A stretch of 64,000 bases of DNA from an uncultured Verrucomicrobia subdivision 3 bacterium (GTDB taxonomy: Bacteria > Verrucomicrobiota > Verrucomicrobiia > Limisphaerales > UBA11358), in contig CAIPKV010000070.1 of the NCBI GenBank assembly GCA_903865745.1, forward strand, positions 1 through 64,000. The letters run 5' to 3'. The position numbers were made by a program, and so were the translations under genes. Shown piece after piece: positions 6,041 to 14,813 of this stretch. Positions within the stretch are counted from its first letter, which is position 1, and each line of letters opens with the position of its first letter. The notes below the pieces were generated by a model that saw nothing but the letters and a program-made list of their open reading frames with translations, made no database searches and was not told the origin of the DNA.

Positions 6041-7672
6041 CTACCAGTTGCGACCGGGGAATTGCGGCGACTCCAGCCAGTCGGCGAGGAATTGCAGTTC
6101 GGTGGCGGTCAGGCCGAGGGTGGAACGCCGATAAAAACTGAGTTCCGCCGGGCCGGTGCGTTTGACGATGGTAGCCGCTGTGCCGAGCCGGGGGGCGATC
6201 GTGGTCAACCAAGTCAGGCTGGCGGCGGTCGGGGCCATTTGCGGCTGATGCGCGAGCAGGCAGGCGGTCTGACTAATCTGGAAGCAGGCGGGCAGGCGCG
6301 GCCCGGTGACTTCCCAGCCATAATAAACCAGATTCGTGCGGCGCAGAATATCTTGAATCATGCCCGCCGGCGGCGGACTGGCCGTCGCCGTCCGGTCATC
6401 CGGGAATAAGCCGGCGAAGAGCCAGCCCGCACCGGGGTCACCCGCACCTTTGATGAAGGGCCGGATATCCGGCTGATTGCCCCACGTGACGCCATTGCCA
6501 TCGGGCGCGCGATCAAAGCCGACGTAACCGTGGGCGGCCAGCCAGGGATTGCTGGTCTGAAGCAGCCAATCGGTCAGGGTGGCCACCGACCGGCTGGTCT
6601 CGGGCAAGGGAGCGGCGAAATAAGCCTGATAAGGACTATCAGCGAGCGACCAGAAAAAACCTTGGTCGGGCGGCGTGCCTAAGGGCAAAGCTTGCCAGAC
6701 CGGCCAGGCGGCCAGCCAGGGTTGCAGGCCGCGCACCGCGTTAAAACTGGTCAGCGGTTCGTGCAACAGGTCGCTGGGCAATTGCCAGGGCGTCAGGGCG
6801 GCGAGCGGTTGGGCCAGGGTGACTTGGCCGCGCGTGATGACATTGCCACCATCGCCGGTCAAAGCTAAGCCAACATGGGAAATGGCAGATAGCAGATGGA
6901 AGATGGCGGATGGATTATCCACCTCACCCCGACCCGCTCCCCCCGTCCGACGGGCGGAGCGGGAGAAGGTATTGACGAGGCGGGCGGGCGAAAGGTCTGC
7001 TTCCAGCCAGAGGTTGGTGCCGGCCGAAACAAAGGGAACGCCCTCGCGCTGGATGCGGGCGGTGATTTCGGCGGCCAAAGCATTGGGCTCCGGACCGGCA
7101 CTCACCACGGTCCAGTCACTGACCCGGGTAAGCGTAAGGCGATCCGTTGAATTAGTTGGCTGCAGCGTCCAGCCATGCTTGGCTGGGTCGGCGGTAGCGG
7201 GGCGGCCGGTTAGTAGTTGGACGGCTACGGCCAGATTGGTTTCCCAAAGACCGGCGCGGTGGACGTCAACGTGGACAGCGAGAGCTAATGCAGGCGAAGC
7301 ATTGGTGGCGGCCCGCACTTCGACATACGCCTCGGTCTGCGCGAGATCATCCAGCAACGGCCGCAGCACGGCGGCGGGAATCTGCGCCGCCGCGGCGTCG
7401 CCAAGCAATACCCGCCAGGTGCCGGTGGCGAGCCGGTCAAAGGTTTGCGTCTGCAGCCGGGTGGTTTCCGGCAGCGACCAGATCCGGCTGAAAAAGTAGG
7501 CGTCCGCCTGCAGATCCAGCCGGCGTTTACCCACCCAATGAACCGAGGCGAGGGTATCCGGCGAGAGGACCGTGGGCGAAGTGGTGACGGGAGCGGCGGG
7601 CCGCTGGCAACCGGTGACCGCCGCGCAAAAGAGGGCGACGAACAGGGTGAACAAGGCCAGACGAGGTTGCAT
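6041..7672 (-). CDS. Lipoprotein of unknown function, paralog of the protein at 4343-5839
   Basis: 543 residues. Signal peptide with lipobox LFCAAVTGC, so Cys22 is the likely lipidated residue and the protein is probably an outer-membrane or periplasmic lipoprotein. The body shares motifs with its neighbour (RPLLDDLAQTEAYVEV, AVRGLQPWLA, GPAELSFYRRSTLGLTATEL, FLADWLESPQFPG). Function unknown. Two repeat words are built in frame: 6877-6915 (translated SAIFHLLSAISH) and 6921-6970, a palindromic word translated RRTGGAGRGEVD. These occupy a region that is shorter in the paralog, consistent with late insertion. Confidence 0.8.
   Translation of the reverse strand: MQPRLALFTLFVALFCAAVTGCQRPAAPVTTSPTVLSPDTLASVHWVGKRRLDLQADAYFFSRIWSLPETTRLQTQTFDRLATGTWRVLLGDAAAAQIPAAVLRPLLDDLAQTEAYVEVRAATNASPALALAVHVDVHRAGLWETNLAVAVQLLTGRPATADPAKHGWTLQPTNSTDRLTLTRVSDWTVVSAGPEPNALAAEITARIQREGVPFVSAGTNLWLEADLSPARLVNTFSRSARRTGGAGRGEVDNPSAIFHLLSAISHVGLALTGDGGNVITRGQVTLAQPLAALTPWQLPSDLLHEPLTSFNAVRGLQPWLAAWPVWQALPLGTPPDQGFFWSLADSPYQAYFAAPLPETSRSVATLTDWLLQTSNPWLAAHGYVGFDRAPDGNGVTWGNQPDIRPFIKGAGDPGAGWLFAGLFPDDRTATASPPPAGMIQDILRRTNLVYYGWEVTGPRLPACFQISQTACLLAHQPQMAPTAASLTWLTTIAPRLGTAATIVKRTGPAELSFYRRSTLGLTATELQFLADWLESPQFPGRNW
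6877..6970. repeat. Two adjacent in-gene words
   Basis: GGCAGATAGCAGATGGAAGA then a palindrome GCTCCCCCCGTCCGACGGGCGGAGC (arms GCTCC/GGAGC and CCCGTC/GACGGG) preceded by CCTCACCCCGACCC. The palindromic type recurs at 23630-23660, where an IS element is inserted. Confidence 0.8.
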
Positions 7673-7724
7673 GGGCGGGAACCTTGCCGGAAAACCGGAG
7701 TCGGCTCAAATAGAAACTGGCGGT

Positions 7725-9593
7725 CTAAGGTTTGGGTGCCCGTGGAGTTTCATGAAAAGGTTTACCGGCGAGGTAGAGTTCGATTAACTGCTGGTTCCGG
7801 GCCGCAACTGAGGTCAGCCCGCGATCGTTTGCCAGTTGCTCGGCCTGCTCGGCAGTGGCCACGGCCTCGGTGTAACGGCCGGCTTCGGCATAGGCGGCTG
7901 CCAAGGTGCCGAGGAACACGGGTTCATTATTGCTCGTCAGTTCACAGGCGCGTTCACCCAACCGGACCGCCACGGCCCCGTTGCGATATTTATCATCCGG
8001 ACAAGTGGCGAGCAGCCAGGCCAGATTGTTCAGCACCCCGGGATAACCCGGAGCCATTTGGAGGGCCCGAAAGTTACATTGAATCGCCTCGCCAAACCGG
8101 CCTTTGGATGAGAGGGCGTTACCCAGGTTGCTCAAGGCATCGACGTAGTTGGGGTTGAGCTGAAGCGCCTGTTGAAGTTTAGCCGTGGCTTCATCTAACC
8201 GGCCTTGTTCGGTGAGGGCCCGGCCCAGATTGTTAAGCGTTTCGTAACTGTCCGGATTGAGGGCGAGGGCCTGCTGATACTGTTCCACGGCCTCACCCGG
8301 TCGCCCCTGATTTTTCAGCCACAGACCAAGGTTATTATGGGCCATCCAGGAATCTGGATTGCGGGCGAGCGTGGTCCGCCAAAGAGTTTCCAAATCCGTA
8401 TACATCCCGGCTTGGCGCCAGGTCAACAGGCCGAGCGTCAGTAGCAACGCCCCGCCTAGGGGCAGCAGGAAATGGGGTCGGCTCTTAAAGGCGCAGGTTA
8501 TGGCCGCCGCCGTGAAGGCAATCAGACCGATGCTCGCGACGTATTGATAATGATCGGCGACGAAGGTGTAACGGAAAGTGTACAGCATGATGAAGCCCAG
8601 CAGCGGGCTCAACATGGCAACGTAAAAACCAACGGCCACCTCAAGGCTCCGACCCGACCAACGGCGGGCGAATAAAATCACCCCGCCCAATACGAACAGC
8701 AGCGCCAGCCAGAGGTAGGCAGCAAGCCGAGCGGGGTCTAGCTGCCAGTGCGGATAGCTAAAGGTGAGGTTTACGGGCCAGAACAATTTGCCCGCATAAA
8801 ACCAAAGTCCGTGACTGGCCACCAACAGGCGCTCGGGCAGATTTAGCGAAAATAATTTACCCTGCGTGCCTTGATGATTCCGCTCCCACCACATGGTTAG
8901 CAAACCCATGCCGACACCCATGGCGAGAAAAGGAACGACTTGTAGTAGCCGCCGCCAGCTGATGGGTTGGGTTTTTAACCACAGAATGAGCAGGAGCGCC
9001 GCCGGCAGGGTGCAAGCGGTGGTCTTGCTAAACAGGGACAATGGGTAAAGGGCCAGCGCCAGACCATAACAGCGCCAGGTGGCGGCGGGTTTGATGAATT
9101 CAATCCAGCACCGCAGGGTCAACAAAAAGAAGAACAGCGACAGGACATTCTTCAATTCCGTAATCCAGGCCACGGATTCAACTTGAACAGGATGGAGGGC
9201 AAACAGGGCCCCGGCCAGAAATGCGCCCGGCACCGCGAGCTGTTTTAGCAGCCGCCAGACCAGCAGCGCATTGACGGCGTGCAGCAAAACATTGACCCAA
9301 TGATAGCCGGTTGGATTCAGGCCCCAGAGCGAATATTCAAGGCGAAAGACGGAGTAAGTCAGCGGAAAATATTGGGAGGGTGAATCCGTGGTAAACCAAA
9401 TCCGACGCAAGCCTTCCGGTGCCGTCAGCAGCGGATTATTGGTTACATAGGCATCGTCATCCCAGATGAACCCGCCGTTCAAGGCCGGAGAATAGGCGGC
9501 AACAACGAGGACCAAGAGCAGGCTGGCCTGCCAGACTGGCTTGATTTGGCCACGGCTGACAAATTGCAAGGCCAATTTCAGTTGTGACATCAC
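7725..9593 (-). CDS. TMTC-like multi-pass membrane protein with C-terminal TPR repeats
   Basis: 622 residues. The N-terminal two thirds hold about ten membrane segments in the order of PMT/TMTC-type glycosyltransferases: first segment, then NGGFIWDDDAYVTNNPLL with the acidic loop motif, PLTYSVFRLEYSLWG, GYHWVNVLLHAVNALLVW, LFALHPVQVESVAWI. Residues about 430-560 carry at least four TPR units (WMAHNNLGLWLKNQGRPGEA, SYETLNNLGRALTEQGRLDEA, YVDALSNLGNALSSKGRFGEA). By family it may transfer a sugar from a polyprenyl donor to exported proteins; substrate unknown. It is divergent from the gene at 9740 with a 146-bp shared promoter region. Confidence 0.8.
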   Translation of the reverse strand: MMSQLKLALQFVSRGQIKPVWQASLLLVLVVAAYSPALNGGFIWDDDAYVTNNPLLTAPEGLRRIWFTTDSPSQYFPLTYSVFRLEYSLWGLNPTGYHWVNVLLHAVNALLVWRLLKQLAVPGAFLAGALFALHPVQVESVAWITELKNVLSLFFFLLTLRCWIEFIKPAATWRCYGLALALYPLSLFSKTTACTLPAALLLILWLKTQPISWRRLLQVVPFLAMGVGMGLLTMWWERNHQGTQGKLFSLNLPERLLVASHGLWFYAGKLFWPVNLTFSYPHWQLDPARLAAYLWLALLFVLGGVILFARRWSGRSLEVAVGFYVAMLSPLLGFIMLYTFRYTFVADHYQYVASIGLIAFTAAAITCAFKSRPHFLLPLGGALLLTLGLLTWRQAGMYTDLETLWRTTLARNPDSWMAHNNLGLWLKNQGRPGEAVEQYQQALALNPDSYETLNNLGRALTEQGRLDEATAKLQQALQLNPNYVDALSNLGNALSSKGRFGEAIQCNFRALQMAPGYPGVLNNLAWLLATCPDDKYRNGAVAVRLGERACELTSNNEPVFLGTLAAAYAEAGRYTEAVATAEQAEQLANDRGLTSVAARNQQLIELYLAGKPFHETPRAPKP

Positions 9594-9739
9594 CTTTTAA
9601 TATCGGCAAAGCTTTTGCGAAGCAAGGATGGGCCGCAGTAGTTACTTATTTCATTAATATTCAGCCTCCTGTCACCCGTAATAGTCACTGGCTGTTTCCA
9701 ATCTTGCGAGACGGTTGCTGCGTCCGCTACCTTGCGGCC

Positions 9740-12472
9740 ATGCAATCAACCAAACGCGGCGGGCTGGTGCTGGCCCTGTTCTTCGGCTCCGGCGCGACGG
9801 CGTTGATCTATGAGGTGGTGTGGTCGAAGTTTCTGGCGCAGATGTTCGGCAGCACGGTTTATGCGCAGACGGTGGTGCTGGCGGTGTTCATGGGTGGCCT
9901 GGCGCTGGGCAACCGGATCTTTGGCCACTGGGCGGACGGGCGGACCCAGCCGGTCAAAGCCTACGGGATATTGGAAATCTTCATCGGCATTTTCGCCTTT
10001 CTGTTTCCCGCGCTGGACCGCTTAACCGACCGGGTTTTCATCGCCATGGGCACGCCCATCGCCGATCACACCGGCTGGCTGCTGGTGCTGAAAGGAGTTC
10101 TGAGCGCAGTTCTGCTGCTGGGGCCCACTATGTTGATGGGCGGCACCCTGCCTTTGCTGGCCGCCTGGCTGCAGCATAGTTCCGACGATGCGGGCCGGCG
10201 CTCGGCGCGGTTTTATTCCGTGAACAGTCTGGGCGCGGTGACGGGCGCGGCGCTGGCGGGATTCTGGCTGGTCCAGCATTACGGCATGATTGCCACCTTG
10301 CAGATTACCGCCACCGTGAATGTAATCATCGGGGTGACAGCCATCGGGCTGAGCCAAAGCGGTTGGCTGGCCCGGCCGGTTGAATCCGATACCGCCACAT
10401 CGGAAGCGACCCCGACATGGCCGGCCACCACGGAAACCCTGCGCTGGGCGGGCCTCACGGTGGCGCTGACTGGCGCGGTATCCATGGGTCTGGAACTGCT
10501 GGCTTCGCGTTCACTCGCATTGATTTTTGGCTCATCCCTGCAATCGTTCGCCCTCGTGCTCATGGCGTTCATCCTCGGCATCGGCTTGGGCAGCGCGTGG
10601 ATTGCGTCGCCCAAGCGGGCCGCGCAAGCCGGCGAAAAGACCGTCGTACTCCTGCTAGCCGTGGCGGCGGTCTGGGTGACGCTGCTGGTTTTCAATCTCG
10701 AACGGTGGGTGGATTTCTATCGGATTGTGCGCACCGGCCTGGGCCGCACAGAAGTGGGCTACTTTTATCAACTGGTGATTTCGACCGGCATCGCGCTGGT
10801 CATTCTGGGCATTCCGGCGGCGTGTATCGGCGCAGTGTTGCCGCTCATGATCCGGACGGTGGCGGCCGCCGGAGCGCCGCTCGGTGCCCGCGTGGGCGCG
10901 CTGCTGACTTGGAACACCTTGGGGGCGGTGGCCGGCACCTTGTTGACGGGTTTTGGACTGATGCCCTCGCTGGGATTGCGCAACGCCTTTGGGACACTGG
11001 CGTTGGTGCTTGGGCTGATGGCGCTATTCATCGCACTGCGCCGGAGTTGGTGGACCGGAATCGGGCTGACCCTCGCCGGCTGCGGTTTTAGCCTAAGCTT
11101 GTTGCTGGCGAGTGATGCCGACTGGCAAAACGTGATGAGCTCGGGAATCTTCCGGGTGTGGGAGGCTAAGTTTGATCCGCAGTTGATGCCAGTGCGCAAA
11201 CAGCACATCAAAGTCCGTTTTTACGAGGACGCGCCGGACGCGACCGTTTCGGTGGAGGAAACGGACGGTATTATTGCCCAGGCGATAATTGGCTTGCGCA
11301 TCAACGGCAAGCCGGATGCGGGTACGGGATTGGATTTGAGCACCCAGTATTTGCTGGCCAACCTGCCGCTGCTGGCCAAGCCCGGGTCCAAAGATGTGTT
11401 TGTGCTTGGGCTAGGGTCAGGGATTACGGCGGGGGCCGTGCTGGCATATCCCGTGGACCACCTCGTCATTGGCGAGAATTGTGAACCCGTCGTCCGCGCC
11501 GCCCGGCTGTTTGGCGACTGGAACCGGCACGTACTGGATAATCCGAGGGTGCAGGTCCGGACGGAAGACGCCCGAACGGTGCTTAAGTTGCACCCGCAGC
11601 TTTATGACGTGATTATCACCGAGCCCTCCAACCCGTGGACAGTCGGGGTGGGCAGCGTCTTTAGCCGGGAATTTTATGAAATCGCCGCCCGCCGACTCAA
11701 GCCGGGTGGCCTCATCTGCCAATGGTTCCATGTTTATGAAATGAACGACGAGATTTTGAAGCTGGTCTTTCGCACGTTTGGTTCCGTATTCCCCTACATG
11801 GAAATCTGGGACACACGCAATGGCGACATAGTGATGCTCGGTTCCCAGCAGCCGTGGGCGACGGGTCCGGAAGTATTCCGTCAGGGCTTTGCCATAGACC
11901 GGGTGCGGACGGATATGGGGATGATTAATATCAAATCACCGGAGGCCTTGCTGGCGCGACAAGTAGCCTCGCAGCGCACCGGCTTTGCGATTGCGGGTGA
12001 CGGGCCAATCCAAAGCGATTTATTTCCCATTCTGGAATATGCCGCCCCGGAGGCGTTCTTCATGGGTAACGGCACGCGCGTGCTCGATCAGTTTGACGAA
12101 CGAACCCGGCAGTTACTGCTCGCGCCGCCGGAAAAAAACGCCGTTCTCCACTCGCTGCCCACCAGTGAGGCCCAGTATATCTTCAGCGATTTCTCTACGA
12201 TCAACGGGGAACTTTACGGCTGCCTCGCTGGCTACACTTCTAGTGCGGATGTGCCCTGTGCCTTTCAAACTCCGCAGCCAGCCCCGCCGCCAGCCGCTGG
12301 TGGCAGCGCCGTGGCGGCAGCGGAAAGAGCGTTCCATGATGGCAACCTAGCCCAGGCTGAAGCCCTGGTCGGCCTGGCGCTGAATCAAAATCCTAACGAC
12401 GCCCAAGCTGGCTACCTGCGCCGGGTCATTGAAAGGGAGAAGCAACGGCAGCCAAACACCGGAGCATATTGA
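9740..12472 (+). CDS. Membrane-fused spermidine-synthase-like protein with TPR-like tail
   Basis: 910 residues from MQSTKRGGLVLALFFGSGAT; an upstream in-frame extension to 9584 lacks hydrophobic character and is rejected. Residues about 5-500 form a 12-14-segment membrane domain of the fused MFS/spermidine-synthase family (FGSGATALIYEVVWSKFLAQ, MLMGGTLPLLAAW). Residues about 545-800 form a Rossmann methyltransferase-like spermidine synthase domain (VFVLGLGSGITAGAVL, then DVIITEPSNPWTVGVGSVFSREFYE). The tail (AERAFHDGNLAQAEALVGLALNQNP) is a single TPR-like pair. Usually annotated as fused MFS/spermidine synthase; whether it makes polyamines is not established. Confidence 0.8.
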   Translation: MQSTKRGGLVLALFFGSGATALIYEVVWSKFLAQMFGSTVYAQTVVLAVFMGGLALGNRIFGHWADGRTQPVKAYGILEIFIGIFAFLFPALDRLTDRVFIAMGTPIADHTGWLLVLKGVLSAVLLLGPTMLMGGTLPLLAAWLQHSSDDAGRRSARFYSVNSLGAVTGAALAGFWLVQHYGMIATLQITATVNVIIGVTAIGLSQSGWLARPVESDTATSEATPTWPATTETLRWAGLTVALTGAVSMGLELLASRSLALIFGSSLQSFALVLMAFILGIGLGSAWIASPKRAAQAGEKTVVLLLAVAAVWVTLLVFNLERWVDFYRIVRTGLGRTEVGYFYQLVISTGIALVILGIPAACIGAVLPLMIRTVAAAGAPLGARVGALLTWNTLGAVAGTLLTGFGLMPSLGLRNAFGTLALVLGLMALFIALRRSWWTGIGLTLAGCGFSLSLLLASDADWQNVMSSGIFRVWEAKFDPQLMPVRKQHIKVRFYEDAPDATVSVEETDGIIAQAIIGLRINGKPDAGTGLDLSTQYLLANLPLLAKPGSKDVFVLGLGSGITAGAVLAYPVDHLVIGENCEPVVRAARLFGDWNRHVLDNPRVQVRTEDARTVLKLHPQLYDVIITEPSNPWTVGVGSVFSREFYEIAARRLKPGGLICQWFHVYEMNDEILKLVFRTFGSVFPYMEIWDTRNGDIVMLGSQQPWATGPEVFRQGFAIDRVRTDMGMINIKSPEALLARQVASQRTGFAIAGDGPIQSDLFPILEYAAPEAFFMGNGTRVLDQFDERTRQLLLAPPEKNAVLHSLPTSEAQYIFSDFSTINGELYGCLAGYTSSADVPCAFQTPQPAPPPAAGGSAVAAAERAFHDGNLAQAEALVGLALNQNPNDAQAGYLRRVIEREKQRQPNTGAY

Positions 12473-12868
12473 TGCCAAGGCGCTAAGACTCAGAGGCGCA
12501 AGGGGGTTATCTTTCTTAGGAAAGCAGGAATCGAGGAAAAAGTTGAAAAGCTTAAAGGCTAAAAGTCTCCAGTTTTCCCGGTTCGCGTATTTCGGGTATT
12601 TCGCGGTTAAAAAATGGCTTCACCTCGGCTTGCCTCCGGCCCATTCCTGATTTCCTGCTTTCCTCATAGTAAACTTGGCGTCTTGGCGGTTCATTCGCCG
12701 GTTCCGGCTTGCTTGACTTTGATTTCGCGTATTTTGGGAATTTCGCGGTAGATTCCGGCTTCCCCCGTTCTTGGCGGCCTTGGCACCTTGGCGGTTTAAA
12801 TGGGGTTGGACGGTTAGAAGTTGATTTCCGGCGGCAATAGTTTTTAATGCCTCCACTTAATTTTTGAA
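12473..12868. repeat. Repeat-word spacer upstream of sucC
   Basis: About 390 bp made almost wholly of repeat words: ATGCCAAGGCGCTAAGACTC, AAAGTTGAAAAGCTTAAAGG, TTCGCGTATTTCGGGTATTTCG, CCTGATTTCCTGCTTTCCTC, CTTGGCGTCTTGGCGG, ATTTCGCGTATTTTGGGAAT, CCTTGGCACCTTGGCGG. No gene seen; the sucC promoter is presumably in the last 60 bp. Confidence 0.75.
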
Positions 12869-14074
12869 ATGAACATTCACGAATACCAAGCCAAGCAACT
12901 GCTCGCGCAATACGGCGTCGCCGTGCCGTATGAGCTGCCCGCCAAATCGCTCGCCGAGGTGCGCCCGGCCGCGGAGAAGATTGCCGCCACCGGCAGCGCC
13001 AAGGTCGTGGTCAAATCGCAAATCCACGCGGGCGGCCGCGGCAAGGGCACGTTCAAGAGCGGTTTCCAAGGCGGCGTGAAGGTCGCCGGCTCGGTGGACG
13101 AAGCATGCGGCTTCGCCGAAAAAATGCTCGGCCAGACGCTCGTCACCAAACAGACCGGCGCGGACGGCCGCCTGGTCCAGACGCTGCTCCTTGCCGAGGG
13201 CGCGAAGATCAAAAAAGAATTTTATCTGGCGGTACTGCTCAATCGCGAGACCTCCCGCCCGCTCATCATGGCGAGCACGGAGGGCGGCATGGACATCGAG
13301 GAAGTGGCGGAGAAACATCCGGAAAAGATTTTCAAAGAGACGATTGATCCCGCCGTCGGCATCATGCCCTATCAGGCGCGGAAGATTTCCGCGGCGCTCG
13401 GCCTCAAGGGCGATTTGTTCAACGCGGGCGTCAAACTCATCACTGGCGTTTATAACACGTGGTGGGAATGCGATGCGGCGATGGTGGAGTTGAATCCGCT
13501 CGCGGTGGTGGAATTGCGCGATGGCAAGGAAACGGTCATGGCGCTGGATGCCAAGATTTCGCTGGATGACAACGCGCTTTACCGTCACAAGAATATTATA
13601 GAGATGCGCGACTTGAATGAGGAAGCGCCACTGGAGATCGAGGCGAGCAAGTTCGCGCTGAATTACATCAAGCTGGACGGCAGTATCGCGTGTCTTGTAA
13701 ACGGCGCGGGTCTGGCGATGGCGACGATGGATATCATCCAACATTTCGGCGGCAGCCCGGCAAACTTCCTCGACGTCGGGGGTGGTGCGAGCAAGGAGCA
13801 GGTCACGGCGGCGTTCAAGATCATCTTGAGCGACCCGAACGTGAAGGGGATCATGGTGAACATTTTCGGCGGCATCATGGACTGCAACGTCATTGCCACG
13901 GGCATCGTCGCGGCGGTGAAGGAAACGGGTTTGAAACTGCCGCTGGTCGTCCGGCTCGAAGGCAACAACGTGGCCGCCGGCAAGAAAACGCTGGCGGAAT
14001 CCGGCGTGGCCATCATCAACGGTGATTCGATGGCGGATGCCGCGAAGAAGATTGTGGCCGCGGTCGGGAAGTAA
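12869..14074 (+). CDS. sucC: Succinyl-CoA ligase (ADP-forming) subunit beta
   Basis: 401 residues, the usual length. ATP-grasp N-terminus [20 protein letters not shown], nucleotide-binding loop [34 protein letters not shown] with metal ligands, then the CoA-ligase domain INGAG-like [38 protein letters not shown] and VVRLEGNN. It forms the nucleotide-binding subunit of succinyl-CoA synthetase in the TCA cycle. The alpha-subunit gene sucD, usually directly downstream, is not here: the next genes are a small protein and a nucleotidyltransferase. sucD must lie elsewhere if the enzyme is functional. Confidence 0.95.
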   Translation: MNIHEYQAKQLLAQYGVAVPYELPAKSLAEVRPAAEKIAATGSAKVVVKSQIHAGGRGKGTFKSGFQGGVKVAGSVDEACGFAEKMLGQTLVTKQTGADGRLVQTLLLAEGAKIKKEFYLAVLLNRETSRPLIMASTEGGMDIEEVAEKHPEKIFKETIDPAVGIMPYQARKISAALGLKGDLFNAGVKLITGVYNTWWECDAAMVELNPLAVVELRDGKETVMALDAKISLDDNALYRHKNIIEMRDLNEEAPLEIEASKFALNYIKLDGSIACLVNGAGLAMATMDIIQHFGGSPANFLDVGGGASKEQVTAAFKIILSDPNVKGIMVNIFGGIMDCNVIATGIVAAVKETGLKLPLVVRLEGNNVAAGKKTLAESGVAIINGDSMADAAKKIVAAVGK

Positions 14075-14091
14075 CCCGGACGCCAAGCGGG

Positions 14092-14292
14092 ATGGCCGAT
14101 GACAATAACAATGTCCTGAATGAGACTGCCACCGCTTATCGCGGGGTGGCCATGGCGGAAGTTGATGTATCACTGCTCCGGGACAGCCTGACGAAATCGC
14201 CGTGGGAGCGGATGCAGGCGAATGACGATGCCCTGAATTTTGCGGAGTCGCTGCGCTTGGCGATGGAAAAGCGAAATGCAAAACTTAAGTGA
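14092..14292 (+). CDS. Small partner protein of the adjacent nucleotidyltransferase
   Basis: 66 residues, mostly helical, with the block VDVSLLRDSLTKSPWERMQAN and DDALNFAESLRLAMEKRNAK. I recognise similar small proteins next to nucleotidyltransferases in this phylum but no functional name. It overlaps the next gene by 17 nt, which argues for translational coupling as in antitoxin-toxin pairs. The first 20 residues (MADDNNNVLNETATAYRG) are low in conservation; an internal ATG near 14152 (MAEVDVSL) could be the true start. Confidence 0.6.
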   Translation: MADDNNNVLNETATAYRGVAMAEVDVSLLRDSLTKSPWERMQANDDALNFAESLRLAMEKRNAKLK

Positions 14293-14755
14293 ACTCACGC
14301 GGCGGTTAATCAGCGCACAGGTGGAATTTGTGCTGGTCGGTGGGTTTGCAGCGGTGGCGCACGGCGTGACGCTCGTCACGCGGGACGTGGATATCTGCTG
14401 CCGTTTCAGCGAGCCAAATTTGCTACGGATTCAAGCAGCCGTTGCCGACCTGCATCCCGTTCACCGTTCCCGACCGGACTTGCCGCTACAACTGACTCCG
14501 GCACAGTGCGCGGGTTTAAAAAACTTGTATCTGAAGACGGACCTCGGTGTGGTAGATTGCCTGGGTGAGGTGCTGGGCGTCGGTGATTTTGATGCGGTCC
14601 GGCAAAACAGCGTCGAAGTGGAACTGCCGGCTGGCAACTGCCGGATTATTGACATCGAAACCTTGATCCGGGCCAAGGAAGCCATGAACCGTGATCACGA
14701 CCGGATTACCGTGAAACAACTGCAAGAAATCATCCGGCAAAGGATGGCGGGCTGA
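14276..14755 (+). CDS. Nucleotidyltransferase, DUF6036/AbiEii-like, probable two-gene TA or accessory module
   Basis: 159 residues from MQNLSELTRRLISAQVEFVL. The nucleotidyltransferase signature is clear: LVGGFAAVAHGVTLVTRDVDICC gives GG ... D-x-D as the nucleotide and metal site. The C-terminal part (VIDIETLIRAKEAMNRDHDRI, QLQEII) matches nucleotidyltransferases whose tail reads L-I-x-A-K-x-A-x-x-R-x-K-D. Related proteins act as toxins (AbiEii, MNT-type antitoxins) or as uncharacterised NTases; which applies is not decidable here. A perfect terminator follows at 14783. Confidence 0.7.
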   Translation: MQNLSELTRRLISAQVEFVLVGGFAAVAHGVTLVTRDVDICCRFSEPNLLRIQAAVADLHPVHRSRPDLPLQLTPAQCAGLKNLYLKTDLGVVDCLGEVLGVGDFDAVRQNSVEVELPAGNCRIIDIETLIRAKEAMNRDHDRITVKQLQEIIRQRMAG

Positions 14756-14782
14756 GTTCGCCCCTATCATGAATTTTTGCTA

Positions 14783-14813
14783 GGCGGCTTTCAGAAATGG
14801 AAGCCGCTTTTTT
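14783..14813 (+). terminator. Rho-independent terminator
   Basis: GGCGGCTTTC-AGAAAT-GGAAGCCGC followed by TTTTTT; it sits between convergent genes and ends the nucleotidyltransferase transcript. Confidence 0.85.

Noticed and set aside
9584-9739. 52-codon N-terminal extension of the spermidine-synthase-like protein
   Set aside because: Runs through the divergent promoter region and lacks the family N-terminus, which begins at 9740.
12857-14281. Long reverse-strand frame opposite sucC (474 codons)
   Set aside because: A shadow of sucC: high G+C at the third codon positions keeps the antisense frame open; sucC itself has all family motifs.
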